Notes: generated by a model not told the origin, from the sequence alone. 64,000 nt of DNA from Boesenbergia rotunda (GCA_024364735.1 JAGFNQ010008763.1:216616-280615); one strand, 5' to 3'. Numbered from the stretch's first letter, positions 1-11,979 are shown. Made by a program: numbers and translations.

Positions 1-172
1 TAAGAATGATGCCATGATAAGTATGTTACGTTTATGTTCATGATAAGAATGATGTCACGACAAGTATGTTATGTCTATGTTCATGATAAGAAGGATGCCA
101 TGATAAATATGTTATGATCATGTTCATGATAAGAATGATGCCATGATAAGTATGCTATGAATGTCTTATGAA
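1..172. repeat. 43-bp tandem repeat, about four units
   Basis: Units start at 1, 44, 87 and 130, each opening TAAGAATGATG or a close variant. They share the core CATGATAAGTATGTTATG with scattered substitutions. The array is part of the K LTR and may extend left of the window. Confidence 0.8.
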
Positions 173-1382
173 TGATGAAGCATGCAAAGTATTTTACTTT
201 ATGAATGGGCTTGTACCGGACCCAAGTATGGGTCCAAGGGATGGGCACCTTAAGAATGCCCCGGTTCTGGACTACCGGAGCTGTCCACGGTTCTGGCACT
301 ACCGGAGCTATGCAACAGGGATGGGCTCCTTGAGAATGCCTCGGTTCGGGGACTACCGACTATGTTGTCCTTACCCTAGTAGGTCGAGGCTCGCTACCTC
401 GGACTTACTAGGGATGCGCGCTATGATGTATGTATGTGGTACAAGCCGGGGACCCCAAATGTTATGATGATTATGTTTAAGCATTTTGAAAGTATGATTC
501 TAAAAGTTAAGCATCTATATGTATATGCATTCCACCCATGCATTCATACATGTTATGCATTATGTTATGATAATGATGTGTTATGCTTATGCTCCATGTT
601 AAAAGATATGTATGAGAATGAATGATCCATGTTATGATTATGGTAAGAAGATGCTCTTATGATATGCTAGAATGTATGCCTATGTTTATGCCATATAGGT
701 TGGTTTATATCTTATGTTTATATTTATGCCATGTCTCATGCCATGCTAGGAAAGTTTATTAAGTTATGCTATACCATATATGATGCCATGCTTAGAATGT
801 TTAATTATGTTTATGCCTATGTTTATACTTTATGCCATGATAAGAATGTTTAATTAGATTTATCCCTATGTTTATGCTTTATACTATGATAGAAATGTTA
901 TGATGCTTATGTTCCATATGATTATGAAGGAATGACGAATGATTTTAGTGAGTAGGAAAGAGTCTTACTAAGCCTGTGTGCTTATAGTCTTTTTCCTTAT
1001 ACCGCAGATCATGCAAGGGGACCATGAGGAGGCAGCAGGAGGGCAAGATTATATGTGTGTGATAGTGACTTGACCCATGAAATCAAACGTTTGCCGTTAT
1101 GCTAAGAACTTTACTTTTGTTAAGTATATGCTCGATTAGTGACTTATGGAAACTTATGACATAATGTTATGCATGATATGAAATGAACCTCATGATATGA
1201 TGTTAAGCTTGTTATGACATGATGTTTAAGTATGAAGTCTATATGTCTAGTGTCCATGTCACTATGTTAGAAATGGTAGTAGGGGCATGTAAAGTTTATG
1301 TTATTCCGCTGCAGTATGATGTTACATGCCTTAAGTATGTTAGCGTAACGCCGCTTTAGGAAAAAAAAAAGCGGGCGTTACA
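1..1382 (+). mobile_element. 3' part of a Ty3/gypsy 5' LTR (element K), truncated by the window
   Basis: The block ends in ...GGGCGTTACA and is followed at once by a primer-binding site, which marks the 3' end of a 5' LTR on the plus strand. Its last 400 bases, including the stretch around 955-1050, resemble the reverse complement of the chromoviral LTR at 9141-11979, so K is a diverged relative of that family. Its left end lies outside the window. No gene is seen in it; the short ORFs are repeat-derived. Confidence 0.75.
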
Positions 1383-1384
1383 GG

Positions 1385-1400
1385 TTGGTGTCAGAGCAGT
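1385..1400 (+). promoter_or_regulatory. Primer-binding site of element K (initiator Met tRNA type)
   Basis: TTGGTGTCAGAGCAGT lies two bases after the LTR end. It matches TGGTATCAGAGC, the usual complement of the plant initiator Met tRNA 3' end, with one change (A to G). Confidence 0.8.
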
Positions 1401-2101
1401 AACCATCTCACTACACACACATCAAGCCCTCTTCCTGCAGCTTCCAAGTAAGTACCTCTGTACATATCTTATAGTAGGAAGATGTTTTATGAGTTTAAGG
1501 TATGCCAGTATGAATGATATTTATGATGAAAAGTACGTTACGATATGTAACGATGAATGATACTTTATTCTTTTTTAGGAATTAAATATTTAGAATAATA
1601 TAGGCGTAGAAAAGAAACTATAATTTATGATATTATGTATAATCTATAATATAGTCACATGTAGAAAATTATCTGATAGCCTACCCACAGGAGATTTTAA
1701 CACTCTCACCTATGTTAGCGTATAGCATTAGTTCCATGATATTAATACTGATATAATTAATGGTATATGTCATATGGTATAACTTAGGTAGGGGCGCATA
1801 GGGTAGGGTTCTAATTATGGTAACACTTATTATAGGTTATGGGTCACTGATATCTTAGATATAATATATAAGACTACCTTAAGTTATTTTATGGTAATAT
1901 AATAAGTAGGATCTCACCCATTCTATAATAATCATACAACTAATATAATTCATAACCCGGGCTGAGAACTAATGTTTCAGAAGCATACTATTATTAGGTT
2001 TACCCATAATTAAAATAAGTATATAATTAGGATATATTCATATAATTATATCATGGGGTTAATAATGACATTAGCCAATTATTTGTCAAGGAGATAATCA
2101 A
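1401..2101 (+). other. Noncoding leader of element K with an internal deletion junction
   Basis: There is no coding sequence. A strong 5' splice donor (GTAAGT from 1448) sits at the same distance from the PBS as in the minus-strand chromovirus, suggesting a shared leader intron. The rest is AT-rich. At about 2101 it passes abruptly into the RNase H part of pol, so gag, protease and most of RT are missing. Confidence 0.6.
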
Positions 2102-3277
2102 AACTTCGATATATACAGCGATGCTTCCAAGCTAGGACTTGGAGTTGTACTTAGACAGAGTGGGAAGGTTATTGCCTATGCCTCTAGACAACTCAAGGAA
2201 TATGAACAGAATTACCCCACTCATGATCTGGAATTGGCCGCGGTGGTCTTCGCTCTTAAGATATGGAGACATTATCTGTACGGAGCACAGTGTCAAATTT
2301 ATACAGACCATCAGAGTCTGCGATATTTCTTCACTCAGAAAGATCTGAATATGAGACAACGCCGATGGCTTGAGTTGGTAAAGGACTATGACTGTGAGAT
2401 CCTCTATCATCCAGGGAAGGCAAACAAAGTGGCCGATGCACTCAGTCGGAAGTCAAGTGCCACCTTGATGTCCATATCTAAATTACCCCGACCACTTGAA
2501 AGAGAAATTATGAATTTCGGGGTCGAGGTCATCTCCGAGCGACTTTCCACCATGACAATATCACCCGCACTGTTTGAGGATATATTGGAAAAACAGGATG
2601 GTGATCTGAGTCTTCAGAAAATAAAACGGGAGATCCTAGAAGGAAAGGGCGATGGTTTTCATATCGCCAAAGGGGGGTATTATACCTTAGGGATCGTCTA
2701 TGTATCCCTAATGATCCGGAGCTTCGAAGAAAAATACTGACAGAAGCTCATGAGACCCCTTATTCGATGCATCCCGGATCCACCAAGATGTATCAAGATC
2801 TGAAGGAGAAGTTCTGGTGGTCCGGTATGAAGAGGGATGTGGCTCAGCATGTTAGTACTTGCATGACTTGCCAGCAAGTAAAGGCGGAACACCAGCGACC
2901 CGGAGGAGTTCTGCAGCCACTAGCGATTCCGGAGTGGAAATGGGAAGACATCTCTATGGATTTCATTTCAGGGCTTCCCAGGACTACTAATGGGTATGAT
3001 GCAATATGGGTGATCGTGGACAGGCTGACGAAGTCTGCTCATTTCTTGGCGATCAAGATGACTTATTCGATTGAGCAACTGGCTCAATTATATGTTAAGG
3101 AAGTAATCAGACTTCATGGAGTTCCCAAGACCATTATCTCAGATAGGGATGGTCGTTTTACTTCGCATTTTTGGGAATGCGTTCAGAAGTCTCTCGGCAC
3201 TAAATTACGATTTAGCACCGCCTTTCACCCGCAGACTGACGGGCAAACTGAGCGGGTAAATCAAGTGCTAGAAGATA
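2102..3277 (+). pseudogene. Truncated Ty3/gypsy pol remnant of K (RNase H and integrase)
   Basis: The first segment (2102-2740) begins in the RNase H domain (YSDASKLGLG; then DHQSLRYFFTQ) and includes the conserved ALSRKS linker. A frameshift near 2650-2740 moves the reading frame to 2767-3277. That part encodes the integrase zinc-binding region (HPGSTKMYQDL ... CMTCQ) and catalytic core (MDFISGLP, SDRDGRF, FHPQTDGQTERVNQ). It stops abruptly after LEDM where the LTR of the minus-strand chromovirus begins. RT, protease and gag are absent, so it cannot be active. It is closely related to, but clearly diverged from, the pol at 5171-7890. Confidence 0.9.
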
Positions 3278-5052
3278 TGTAACGCCCGACCTTATATCTA
3301 CCCTAAAGGCGGGGTTACGGGTCCACACATTCATATCATGCAATCATATGAAACATGTATATCCAAACAAAACAGTTACAATACATGAACTCGTAATAAG
3401 CATGCTTATTGAACACTAAATTACCAAGCAAGGTTTTCCAATCAAATAATTCATTTATATCTACATGCGTTTACAACCTAATATGGAAAGCATTTAGCAC
3501 ACTATAGCATGAAATCTCAAGTAAGCATATAGCAAAGGTTATCTAGCCTTAGATACATGCAAAAGAAGCATATACAAAAGAAGCATTCATAAGGAACAGA
3601 AAATGGCAATTATCTAACATTTTACTTAGCATGCATATTACAAAATTTAGACATTAAGGATAGTATTAGCTAACATGGTTTAGGTTTCATATCTCTAACA
3701 GTAGAGTAGTCACAGTCATCATACATTCAGAGTATAGCAAAACAATTTCAATCTTTCATAGGAAGCAGTTAGATTCTAGACAAACTAAGGTAGATAGAAT
3801 CTTTCATCCTTTCCCGAGCCATCACCACACACATATATATACAACATTTTATCTACCATTCTAATCATAGGAACACAATAAGGTAGCAAGCCACACCAAA
3901 ACCCTAACTTTTCTTCCTTGGCCGAAAATGGTAGGGCACCAAAACCCTAATTCTTGTTATCACACATGATGGCAAAGTAACCTAAATTCATACCCTAAGT
4001 TCTTAGGGATATCCTCATGTATCAAGAAGCAACCAAGGCCCATAAATGGGTGGTGGCCGAAAGTTTGTAGGGTACCAAACCCTAACTTTTGTCCTTCCAA
4101 AAATTTGGAAACAACACATATATGTATAAAATCCCTAGGGGTACTAGCATGCATCAAGGTGTGATCAAACACCTTCTCTTGGACCCCCTTACTAGAGGTG
4201 GCCGAAAGTTTGTATAAGGGAGAACTCCCATTTTTTTCAAAACAAGAACACAAGGAAATCATACATAAACCATTATACTGCAGGCGAGAGGATTCTTACA
4301 TCCTTGCGCTGGAAATTTCGCCTTCTTGAAATCGTAGGGTGCCCTACACTTGGAGGGTATGCGAAGATCCTTTCCTTCCAAACTTCTTTCTAGTAGTCCT
4401 TGGTCTTGGTAGGGAGTGTTAACACTTGGTTTCCCCTTCTTGAAATTGCCCTAGGGTTAGAACCCTAGCCTAAGGTTTTTTCGAAAATTGGAAGGAGGAA
4501 GAAGAGAGGTTTCGGTTTTGGAAGATGAAGAGGAAGAAGAAAAGGAAAGAAGGAAGTTGCTCCAACTTCCACCTATTTATACTTTTCTCATGAAAAGACA
4601 TGTCTCTTCACACTTACCCACTTAACAAGCATGTTCCTTTCTCCTTCTACATGAAATATTGCTTGGTTCATTGGTTATGACATGGTGAGTGCAACTAGGA
4701 GGTCCAAGGTTCAATCCTTGCTTCCTCCACCTTGCACTTTCTTTTTAGCACCATTCATTTCCAAGCCCAATAAACCAAGCCCATCATGAAATTTCATAAT
4801 ATGAATAATATTTTATGAATTCAGAATATTTCATAATATCCCAAAAATATTATTTCATAATATTTTTAATATTCCATTTTCATGAATATAATATTTCATG
4901 CTAATATTTCATGATAATAATATTTCATGAATATAATATTTCATGCATTCATAACATTTTATAGCATGTGATTGCATGAAATTTATATCATTTCATTATA
5001 ATCGTTTTCATACATTGTCATGATTTTACATTGACAAATTTGGGGTGTTACA
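3278..5052 (-). repeat. 3' LTR of the chromovirus (1775 bp)
   Basis: It is nearly identical to 9141-11979 but lacks about 1.05 kb found there at roughly 9690-10745. Both deletion edges carry CACACACAT. The stretch 4790-4990 is rich in repeated AATATTTCATG units. It contains no gene. Confidence 0.9.
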
Positions 5053-5066
5053 ATCCTCCCTCTCTT
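5053..5066 (-). promoter_or_regulatory. Polypurine tract of the chromovirus
   Basis: On the minus strand AAGAGAGGGAGGAT sits immediately before the LTR start TGTAACACC. The whole junction block is repeated at about 5126-5180 with a poorer purine tract. Confidence 0.75.
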
Positions 5067-5170
5067 ATAGAAAGTTCGTCCCGAACTTTAAACAATTCCC
5101 CAGGTATTCAAATTGTAAGAATTTGGGGTGTTACAATCCTACACACCTTATAAAAAGTTCGTCCCGAACT

Positions 5171-7890
5171 TTAAAATTGTTCCGGATACTTTGATCGCAT
5201 CGTATCTTCCTGTTCCCAGGTGGCTTCTTCGAACTGCTTGTTCCGCCACAGAACCTTTACTAAGGATATTTCCTTGTTCCTTAGTCTTTTAACTTCCCGA
5301 TCGAGGATCTGGATCGGTCGGCGTTCGGAACTAAGACTCTCTTTTCTTGCACTGGTGGGGTTCTATAATTTGAATGCATCAGGGATACACTTCTTGAGCA
5401 TCGACACGTGGAAGACTTGTGGATAGCCGCCATTTCTGGCGGTAACTCCAGTTCGTAGGCCACTTTGCCTACTCGTCTCAAAATCGATAGGGTCCCACGT
5501 ATCGCGGACTCAGCTTCCCCTTCTTTCCGAATCTCATCACCCCTTTCATAGGGGCTACCTTCAGAAATACCGAATCCCCAACCTCGAACTCGAGCGGTCT
5601 GCGTCGCTTATCAGCGTAGCTCTTCTGCCGACTCTGTGCAGTCTCTATCCTCTGGCGGATATTCTTTATGGCCTGAGTGGTCTCATCAATCATATCAGTC
5701 TGGAGTCCCATCTCCCTCTTTTCACCACTCTCATGCCAGCATAAAGGAGATCTGCATTTCTTCCGTACAGTGCTTCGTACGGTGCCATCCCGATAGTAGC
5801 CTGATAACTGTTGTTATAAGCAAACTCTGCCAGGCTCAGGTATCGACACCAGCTTCCCTTGAAGTCCAAGGCGCAAGCTCGTAACATATCTTCTAGTATC
5901 TGGTTTACCCGTTCAGTCTGCCCGTCAGTCTGGGGGTGAAAGGCTGTACTGAACTTCAGCTTCGTGCCAAGGGCCTTCTGCACGTGTCCCAAAAATCAGA
6001 AGTAAATCGACCGTCTCGGTCAGAGACGATGGTCTTGGGAACCCCGTGTAGTCGGACAATTTCCTTGACGTACAGTTGCGCCAGCTGCTCAACTGAATAA
6101 GTCATCCTGATAGCCAGAAAATGCGCGGACTTGGTCAGCCGGTCTACAATCACCCATATACTATCATATCCATTTGTAGTCCGAGGCAGCCCTGATATAA
6201 AATCCATAGATATGTCCTCCCATTTCCACTCGGGAATAGGTAGAGGCTGCAGAACTCCCCCAGGTCTCTGGTGTTCTGCTTTGACCCTCTGGCAGGTCAA
6301 ACACATGCTAATATAATGGGCTACATCTTTCTTCATGCCGGACCACCAAAATTTACCTTTCAGATCTTGATACATCTTGGTAGACCCAGGATGCATCGCG
6401 TAAGGTGTGCCGTGAGCTTCCTCGAGTATCCTTGTCCGTAAATCGGAGTCGTCGGGAACGCATAATCGATCCCGGAGATATAAAACTCCACTATCGGAAA
6501 TCCGGAATCCCTCGCCCTTGCCTTCAAGAATCTCTTGCTTGATTCTCTGAAGACTCGGATCAAGATTCTGCTTCTCCAGAATACCCTCAAATAATGTCGG
6601 CGCAATCTGTAGAGTAGAAAGCTGTCCCGATATAATCTCGATTCCGAAATCCATAATCTCTTTCCCTAAGGGTTGTGACAAAGCCGACAAAGATATTAAA
6701 GTAGCACATGATTTTCTACTCAGAGCATCGGCTACCTTGTTGGCTTTTCCCGGATGGTACAGGATCTCACAATCGTAGTCCTTGACCAACTCGAGCCATC
6801 GGCGTTGTCGCATATTCAGGTCTTTCTGGGTGAAGAAATACCGCAGACTCTGGTGATCAGTAAAGACCTTGCACTGAGTACCATATAAATAATGCCTCCA
6901 TGTTTTCAGCGCAAAGACCACCGCTGCTAATTCCAAATCATGGGTAGGATAATTCTTTTCATGTTCCTTCAGTTGCCTAGAGGCATAGGCAATTACCTTC
7001 CCATTTTGCATAAGTACAGCTCCGAGTCCAAGTTTGGATGCGTCGCTGTACATATCGAAACCCGTATCACTTTCAGGAAGAGTCAATATAGGAGCGCTAG
7101 TCAGTCTCCTTTTCAGTTCAGAGAAACTCTTCTCGCATTCGTCGGTCCAGATATATTTCTTATCTTTCTTTGTAAGAGCTGTCATAGGAGCTGCAATCCG
7201 AGAGAAATTCTCTACGAATTTTCTGTAGTAACCTGCTAACCCCAGAAAACTTCTGACTTCGCTAGCATTCTTGGGTCTGGACCAGTTACTTACGGCCTCA
7301 ATTTTAATTGGGTCGACCATCACTCCGTCCTTGGAGATGATATGCCCCAAGAATGATACTTGGTTCAGCCAGAACTCACATTTCGAGAATTTAGCATACA
7401 GTTGTTCCTTCTGAAGAATCTGTAATACTATACTCAGGTGCTCTGCATGCTCTTCAGAAGTCCTCGAATAAATAAGGATGTCGTCGATGAAGACGATCAC
7501 AAATCTGTCGAGAAATGCCGAGAAAATCCGATTCATAAGATCCATGAATATTGCCGGAGCATTAGTAACTCCAAACGGCATCACTACGAACTCATAATGT
7601 CCGTATCTCGTCCGGAAAGCAGTTTTGGGTATATCCTCATTTTTCACCCGGACTTGGTGATAACCAGACCTCAGATCGATCTTAGAGAAAACCGTAGCTC
7701 CCTTCAACTGATCGAACAGGTCATCTATCCTGGGTAGAGGGTACCTGTTCTTTATGGTCACATTGCTTAATGCCTGATAGTCGATACACATACGCATCGA
7801 CCCGTCCTTCTTTTTGACGAACAGTACGGGAGCTCCCCAGGGGGAATGACTAGGGCGAATAAGTCCCTTGTCGAGAAGCTCTTGTAGCTG
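5171..7890 (-). pseudogene. Chromoviral pol, copy 1: RT (partial), RNase H, integrase, chromodomain
   Basis: Read from 7890 downward, the frame opens inside RT (LLDKGLIRPSHSPWGAP) and continues through the palm with the catalytic FIDDILIYS. RNase H (DHQSLRYFFTQ), the integrase zinc finger (CLTCQ) and core (MDFISGLP, SDRDGRF, TDGQTERVNQ) follow. Near 5150-5340 are remains of a chromodomain ending EEATWEQED. The long ORF covers 5956-7797 and further. Single-base deletions near 5990, 5755 and 5480 break the integrase, and another near 5350 shifts the chromodomain. The N-terminal RT fingers, protease and gag are missing, with an abrupt junction at 7890/7891. Confidence 0.92.
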
Positions 7891-7997
7891 TCCTTATGTG
7901 TCGCATGATCAATATAGGATAAATGAGATTTTATTCATTGTACCAACTAAAATTTATTTTTATTCATTCTTATAAGTCTACATATAAACTAGTCCAC
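7891..7997 (-). other. Junction and 3' flank of the acidic ORF
   Basis: AT-rich noncoding sequence lies between the stop of the acidic ORF and the point where pol resumes inside RT. It shows that the missing gag-protease-RT part was replaced or deleted here. Confidence 0.6.
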
Positions 7998-8765
7998 TCA
8001 GTGAGCGAGACGGGCTGCCGTGATGCCCAACATAAAGAATAACATAGCGACGCCTACTATCTCCTCGCTCATCACCCTCGGGGCCGCCTCAGGATCCTCA
8101 ACTGTCCCCATCGGGTCCTCATCTTCAATCTCGAGAATCTCCTCGTCTGCTTCGAGGTCTTCCTCGAACATCTCCAGCAGCGCTGGATCCTCCTCGAAGA
8201 GTTCGGGGTCTTCCCCGAAGGGCTCGGGGTCCTCCTCGAACGGCTCGGGGTCCTCCTCGAAGTGCTCGGGATCCTCCTCGAAGGGCTCAGGATCCTCCTC
8301 AACCGGCTCGGGATCCTCCTCATAGGGCTCAGGGTCCTCCTCAGGGTCCTCCTCGGACGGCTCAGGGTCCTCCTCAGGGTCCTCCTCGGACGGCTCAGAG
8401 TCCTCCTCAGGGTCCTCCTCGGACGGCTCAGAGTCCTCCTCGGAGTCAGGGTCCTCCTCCGAGTCTCCCAGGTCCGCTGGGAACTCATGGCGAAGGAGCT
8501 GCCTGCACAACCTCGTATAGGGCATACGACATCGGTGCTGTCCCCAGATCTGGTGTGCTACCTCTCTTGCCCGGTTGGGCAAGGAACGGAGTAAAGCTCC
8601 GATCCTATGATCGTCCGTGGCTGGAAACCCTTCCCGCTCCAGTTTCCAGAAGAGCCGATCCAAGAATCCTATGGTGCCTTGGATTCCCAGAACCGGCCAA
8701 TCCCTAACAGTCTCTATCTGCTCCAGCAGCTCGCGACATCTCTCAGGGTAGTCCTCAGGCAACAT
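7998..8765 (-). CDS. Acidic-repeat protein of unknown function in the gag position
   Basis: An intact 255-residue ORF. The start at 8765 is chosen because the ATG directly follows a strong 3' splice site (pyrimidine run then CAG), while the upstream in-frame Met at 8843 falls in the predicted intron. Residues 1-100 form a mixed-charge, probably helical region (LLRSLPNRAREVAHQIW) that could be a capsid remnant. Residues 101-195 are tandem EEDPEP-type repeats with a very acidic tail to about 225. Residues 236-251 are hydrophobic (VGVAMLFFMLGITAA), a possible membrane anchor. It lies between the leader intron and the truncated pol, where gag is expected. I recognise no family and see no zinc knuckle or protease motif. 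Confidence 0.6.
   Translation of the reverse strand: MLPEDYPERCRELLEQIETVRDWPVLGIQGTIGFLDRLFWKLEREGFPATDDHRIGALLRSLPNRAREVAHQIWGQHRCRMPYTRLCRQLLRHEFPADLGDSEEDPDSEEDSEPSEEDPEEDSEPSEEDPEEDPEPSEEDPEEDPEPYEEDPEPVEEDPEPFEEDPEHFEEDPEPFEEDPEPFGEDPELFEEDPALLEMFEEDLEADEEILEIEDEDPMGTVEDPEAAPRVMSEEIVGVAMLFFMLGITAARLAH
8190..8470 (-). repeat. Minisatellite encoding EEDPEP repeats
   Basis: Units of about 15-33 bp, such as GAGGAGGACCCTGAGCC, are repeated in frame inside the acidic ORF. Unit length is a multiple of three, so copy-number change keeps the frame open. Antisense frames over it look coding but are only low-complexity shadows. Confidence 0.85.
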
Positions 8766-9075
8766 CTGGAATTGAAAAAAAATGACATGGTTAGTACAAA
8801 ACCATTCCTTTCTCAATTCGCAAATGTATACAGAGGAAAACACACACCTAATCGGTGTAGTTTACCCTGGTGATTACTATATGTAACCACTCTCCTACCC
8901 AAGTTCTAAATTATCAAAATAGTGTTCATGTTCACCTATCTTACAATTACTTATCATATACATTATACAGGTGATAATTCAATTATCATAAACACTACTT
9001 CATGCAAGCATTAATCATTTCTATCAATATCATTACTGTACATGAAATAAATAAAGCGAGTTTAGGATTTCTTAC
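8766..9075 (-). other. Predicted leader intron between PBS and the acidic ORF (310 nt)
   Basis: The donor is CAA|GTAAGA at 9075 and the acceptor TTTTTTTTCAATTCCAG| at 8766, one base before the ATG. The diverged element K keeps an even better donor (CAA|GTAAGT at 1448) at the same place, which supports a conserved leader intron. Splicing itself is inferred. Confidence 0.6.
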
Positions 9076-9123
9076 TTGGAAGCGGCAGAAGGAAGCTTGA
9101 TGTGTGTGTGATGGAGGGGAAAT

Positions 9124-9137
9124 CTGCTCTGATACCA
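9124..9137 (-). promoter_or_regulatory. Primer-binding site of the chromovirus
   Basis: On the minus strand TGGTATCAGAGCAG lies three bases after the LTR end. It is a perfect match to the common initiator Met tRNA primer site. Confidence 0.9.
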
Positions 9138-9140
9138 ACT

Positions 9141-11979
9141 TGTAACGCCCGACCTTATATCTACCCTAAAGGCGGGGTTACGGGTCCACACATTCATATC
9201 ATGCAATCATATGAAACATGTATATCCAAACAAAACAGTTACAATACATGAACTCGTAATAAGCATGCTTATTGAACACTAAATTACCAAGCAAGGTTTT
9301 CCAATCAAATAATTCATTTATATCTACATGCGTTTACAACCTAATATGGAAAGCATTTAGCACACTATAGCATGAAATCTCAAGTAAGCATATAGCAAAG
9401 GTTATCTAGCCTTAGATACATGCAAAAGAAGCATATACAAAAGAAGCATTCATAAGGAACAGAAAATGGCAATTATCTAACATTTTACTTAGCATGCATA
9501 TTACAAATTTAGACATTAAGATAGTATTAGCTAACATGGTTAGGTTTCATATCTCTAACAGTAGAGTAGTCACAGTCATCATACATTCAGAGTATAGCAA
9601 ACAATTTCAATCTTTCATAGGAAGCAGTTAGATTCTAGACAAACTAAGGTAGATAGAATCTTTCATCCTTTCCCGAGCCATCACCACACACATCCTCCAA
9701 CCTTCCCTCTGCCTCTTCCTTTAGTTCGAGTATTTCTTACCGCTATCTGCAGCATAAGAAAAATAACAGGAACTAATAAGCAAAACATGCTTAGTAAGAA
9801 TCCGGGCCTACTCGCAAAATCCATATCAATACATCATATCATGTACACAATAATCAGATAGAATTATCAGCATCATAAGCATCTCATCAAAGCATCATAA
9901 ATATCACATCAATTTATCTCTAAGTACTTTACGGAACAAAATCACATGATGAGAAAATATGTTTTTCAAAACAGTTCCATAATGGTAAGTACTTCAAAAT
10001 AACATATCATCATCCAGGGCCCAGTTGTCGTACCACATCATCATGCGCGTTCCCTAATAAATTGGGGTAGCGAGCCACCAATCTAATTAGAGCAGGACCC
10101 TTCCGTCCTACCAATGCCATGACCTTAACATGCTCATTGGATTTGTTTAACGACCCCGTTCCGAGTCGGGTAGACAACTTTCCAAAGTAAAGTAATTTAT
10201 CATGCAATTACTCATATAAGTATATGCCTAAAGGTACTCTTAATCACTTCTCAAAGGGACACACCACGCCTTCGGGTGCTCTTGATCCCCCAGGGACACA
10301 CCACGCATTCGGGTGCTCTTGATCCCAGTTTTAATAGAGTAACCTTTTTATGCATATTATCATCCACATCTCAATCACATCATATTCATGTCATAAGAGT
10401 GCCCCATGGGCTATAAGGCATGCTTTTATACCTAACAAGATAGATCACATAATTTATACACATATCACATATGTAATAGCATGCTTCATGGTCTCATTAG
10501 GTACTTCCCAACCCTAGAACTAGGGTTGGCCGAAAGTCACAAGTAAAGAGGAGTTGGTTTTCCAAGTAAGCATTCATTCAAACATTTCTACAACACCTCA
10601 AGTACCTTTCATGTTACCAATTGAACAAGGTTTATATCTCAAAGTGGGATTAGCATCCACTAACCCTAAATTACAAGGGATGGCCGAATGGTAGAGTGGG
10701 GGTTTCTAGGGTTTTTGGACAAGTCATCATTCACAAAACCACACACATATCTATACAACATTTTATCTACCATTCTAATCATAGGAACACAATAAGGTAG
10801 CAAGCCACACCAAAACCCTAACTTTTCTTCCTTGGCCGAAAATGGTAGGGCACCAAAACCCTAATTCTTGTTATCACACATGATGGCAAAGTAACCTAAA
10901 TTCATACCCTAAGTTCTTAGGAATATCCTCATGCATCAAGAAGCAACCAAGGCCCATAAATGGGTGGTGGCCGAAAGTTTGTAGGGTACCAAACCCTAAC
11001 TTTTGTCCTTCCAAAAATTTGGAAACAACACATATATGTATAAAATCCCTAGGGTACTAGCATGCATCAAGGTGTGATCAAACACCTTCTCTTGGACCCC
11101 TTACTAGAGGTGGCCGAAAGTTTGTATAAGGGAGAACTCCCATTTTTTTCAAAACAAGAACACAAGGAAATCATACATAAACCATTATACTGCAGGCGAG
11201 AGGATTCTTACATCCTTGCGCTGGAAATTTCGCCTTCTTGAAATCGTAGGGTGCCCTACACTTGGAGGGTATGCGAAGATCCTTTCCTTCCAAACTTCTT
11301 TCTAGTAGTCCTTGGTCTTGGTAGGGAGTGTTAACACTTGGTTTCCCCTTCTTGAAATTGCCCTAGGGTTAGAACCCTAGCCTAAGGTTTTTCGAAAATT
11401 GGAAGGAGGAAGAAGAGAGGTTTCGGTTTTGGAAGATGAAGAGGAAGAAGAAAAGGAAAGAAGGAAGTTGCTCCAACTTCCACCTATTTATACTTTTCTC
11501 ATGAAAAGACATGTCTCTTCACTCTTACTCACTTAACAAGCATGTTCCTTTCTCCTTCTACATGAAATATTGCTTGGTTCATTGGTTATGACATGGTGAG
11601 TGCAACTAGGAGGTCCAAGGTTCAATCCTTGCTTCCTCCACCTTGCACTTTCTTTTTAGCACCATTCATTTCCAAGCCCAATAAACCAAGCCCATCATGA
11701 AATTTCATAATATGAATAATATTTTATGAATTCAGAATATTTCATAATATCCCAAAAATATTATTTCATAATATTTTTAATATTCCATTTTCATGAATAT
11801 AATATTTCATGCTAATATTTCATGATAATAATATTTCATGCATATAATATTTCATGCATATAATATTTCATGCATTCATAACATTTTATAGCATGTGATT
11901 GCATGAAATTTATATCATTTCATTGTAACCGTTTTCATACATTGTCATGATTTTACATTGACAAATTTGGGGTGTTACA
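9141..11979 (-). repeat. 5' LTR of the chromovirus (2839 bp)
   Basis: This is the longer LTR of the pair. Beyond the part shared with 3278-5052 it has about 1.05 kb containing a 37-bp direct repeat (starts 10256 and 10293, core GGGACACACCACG) and a stretch resembling the K LTR. The end at 11979 is set by TTACA followed by the polypurine complement. It also serves as 3' LTR for the truncated copy at 11980-14594. No gene is visible. Confidence 0.9.

Larger units (their letters stand above)
3278..11979 (-). mobile_element. Chromovirus (Tekay/Del-like Ty3/gypsy), LTR-bounded, internally deleted
   Basis: Two near-identical LTRs (3278-5052 and 9141-11979) bound an internal region with PBS, leader intron, acidic ORF, pol with chromodomain and PPT, all on the minus strand. 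LTRs begin TGTAACACC and end GGGCGTTACA on that strand. The element interrupts the K pol at 3278. A target duplication cannot be checked because its upstream side runs into a second, truncated internal copy. The internal region is only about 4.1 kb because gag, protease and the start of RT are gone. Lineage is inferred from the pol motifs and the C-terminal chromodomain. Confidence 0.88.

Noticed and set aside
8020..8594. Plus-strand and second minus frames over the acidic ORF (Ser/Gly-rich and Arg-rich)
   Set aside because: They are shadows of the GAGGAGGACCCTGAG minisatellite; only the minus frame 7998-8765 has a splice-adjacent start and non-repetitive ends.
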